From positions 1 through 5,605 of the forward strand of contig JAQVOV010000056.1 of the NCBI GenBank assembly GCA_028702395.1: a DNA stretch of 5,605 nt. Reading direction: 5' to 3'. Origin of the DNA: Candidatus Omnitrophota bacterium (GTDB lineage: Bacteria > Omnitrophota > Gorgyraeia > JABMRN01). Each line of letters starts with the position of its first letter. The first letter of the stretch is position 1. The notes under the pieces were generated by a model, which was not told the origin of the DNA, did no database searches, and was given only the letters and a program-made list of their open reading frames with translations. Shown piece after piece: positions 4,951-5,605 of the stretch. The position numbers and the translations under genes are program-made.

Positions 4951-4971
4951 GTGAATAGTGATAAGTGATTA
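4951..4971. repeat. GTGATAA heptad tract
   Basis: Units GTGAATA, GTGATAA, GTGATTA in one 7-nt register. No coding potential; short ATG/GTG starts here run only a few codons. Confidence 0.55.
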
Positions 4972-4999
4972 GAATAAATTGATTTAAAGATAGGATAGT

Positions 5000-5120
5000 C
5001 TGTGTTATGTGTAATCTGTTATGAGGAATTTAAGCTCCTGAATCGATAGGATAAAATTGACCCAAAAGAAAAACCTTCTTTAGAATCATCCTCTACACAA
5101 ACAGATAACACATAACAGAT
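5000..5120. repeat. inverted ACAGATA heptad arms around the HAD-gene promoter
   Basis: Arms 5000-5020 and 5100-5120 are inverted copies at 18 of 21 positions. The right arm is made of ACAGATA, ACACATA, ACAGATA, ACGCATT units (5101-5128). The 79-bp loop holds a promoter-like sequence, and the right arm would form part of the message's untranslated leader. Confidence 0.65.
5057..5086 (+). promoter_or_regulatory. sigma70-like promoter of the HAD gene
   Basis: TTGACC (5057-5062) and TAGAAT (5081-5086) each match consensus at 5 of 6 bases with an 18-nt spacer. Transcription would start near 5093, giving a leader of about 50 nt made largely of ACAGATA-type heptads. A TATAAT at 4932-4937 is another -10 candidate but has no convincing -35. 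Confidence 0.6.
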
Positions 5121-5132
5121 AACGCATTCTCT

Positions 5133-5138
5133 AAAGGA
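5133..5138 (+). promoter_or_regulatory. Shine-Dalgarno site AAAGGA
   Basis: AAAGGA six bases before the ATG at 5145; it sits just past the last heptad unit of the leader and decides the HAD gene start. Confidence 0.65.
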
Positions 5139-5144
5139 TAACAC

Positions 5145-5605
5145 ATGAAAGCATTAATTTTTGATATGGATGGGGTTTTGGTTGATGTAAGAGCAAGTTA
5201 TTTAACAGCTATTAAGAAAACTGTAGAAAATATTTCATCTCAAAAAGTTTCTGATAAAGATATACAAGATCTAAAAGATCAAGGTGGTTTTAACAATGAT
5301 TGGGTTGTTACTAAAGAACTTTTAAAAATACGAGGTTATGATATGTCTTTTGAAGATATTATAGATGAATTTCAAAGCATATATAAGGGTAAGAATTTTG
5401 ATGGGCTTATTAATAATGAGACATGGCTTCTGGATAAAGTCTTAATAGAGAATTTGTCTAAAGCATATAAACTTGGTATTATAACAGGAAGACCAAGACC
5501 TGAAACTGAACATACCTTGAAAATAAACGGGATGACACAATATTTTTCGTCTGTTATCACAATGGATGATCAGGAAGAACAAAAACCTGACCATAAGTTA
5601 TTGGA
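5145..5605 (+). CDS. HAD-superfamily (subfamily IA) phosphatase, 3'-truncated by the window edge
   Basis: HAD phosphatases hydrolyse phosphate esters through an aspartyl-phosphate intermediate with Mg2+. The first 153 residues are visible and open to the last base. Motif I is DMDGVLVD with nucleophile Asp7 and acid/base Asp9; motif II is Thr114 in GIITGRPRPE; motif III is Lys147 in QKPDHKLL; the final acidic motif IV lies beyond the window. The cap segment contains DQGGFNNDW (45-53), which I recognise as characteristic of the uncharacterised group TIGR01548, related to phosphoglycolate phosphatase. The substrate is unknown. The ATG at 5145 is preceded by AAAGGA (5133-5138) at a 6-nt distance and starts right at the conserved first strand, so the start is firm. 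The gene is divergent from the small peptide gene and has its own promoter-like sequence. Confidence 0.9.
   Translation, partial: MKALIFDMDGVLVDVRASYLTAIKKTVENISSQKVSDKDIQDLKDQGGFNNDWVVTKELLKIRGYDMSFEDIIDEFQSIYKGKNFDGLINNETWLLDKVLIENLSKAYKLGIITGRPRPETEHTLKINGMTQYFSSVITMDDQEEQKPDHKLL

Noticed and set aside
5372..5560. Minus-strand open frame of 62 codons
   Set aside because: Antisense to conserved HAD motif II region.

Overview
The window is bacterial, AT-rich DNA with complete or partial genes in both directions and two unusually repeat-dense intergenic regions. In order it holds: the 3' part of an S-adenosylhomocysteine hydrolase gene (ahcY, +); a small gene for an exported, very acidic 85-residue protein (+); a ThiE/TenI-family thiamine phosphate synthase-like gene (+); a 490-bp repeat-filled gap; an endonuclease Q-like PHP-family gene (-); a small gene for a 75-residue, Cys-containing peptide with a conserved-looking leader (-); a 662-bp repeat-filled gap; and the start of a HAD-superfamily phosphatase gene (+) that runs off the end. 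Shine-Dalgarno sequences (AGGAGG, AGGAG, AAAGGA) and sigma70-like promoters point to a bacterium. The exact phylum cannot be fixed from this sequence. The mix of long bacterial-type AhcY, EndoQ and heptad-structured intergenic DNA would fit a poorly sampled environmental lineage such as Omnitrophota, but that is a guess from memory.

Genes: ahcY recycles S-adenosylhomocysteine in the methyl cycle. The acidic exported protein and the ThiE-like gene follow on the same strand and may be read with each other (37-nt gap). ThiE and the EndoQ-like gene are convergent. The EndoQ-like gene and the peptide gene are both on the minus strand but are separated by a strong hairpin and a perfect 24-bp palindrome, and each has its own promoter-like sequence. 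The peptide gene and the HAD gene are divergent. No single pathway links these genes.

The most striking content is non-coding. Nearly every intergenic stretch is built from degenerate 7-nt units of several word families (GATAAAA, GACACAA, AGTCAGA, GCATATC, ACGAGCT, TAGTCAC, CACATTA, GTGATAA, ACAGATA). These heptad tracts are often set out as mirrored arms, giving large imperfect palindromes. Two composite elements (about 2311-2791 and 4655-4889) share a layout: a GC-rich heptad hairpin of 174-186 bp followed by a 45-46 bp tail that begins AGTTTTCCACAG, which contains the DnaA-box-like TTTTCCACA. The first composite also has 46-bp inverted ends and supplies the stop codon of the EndoQ-like gene. 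The promoter of the HAD gene lies in the loop between two heptad arms. Heptameric short tandem repeats are known from heterocystous cyanobacteria (STRR); the mirrored, multi-family arrangement here is the part that deserves follow-up.
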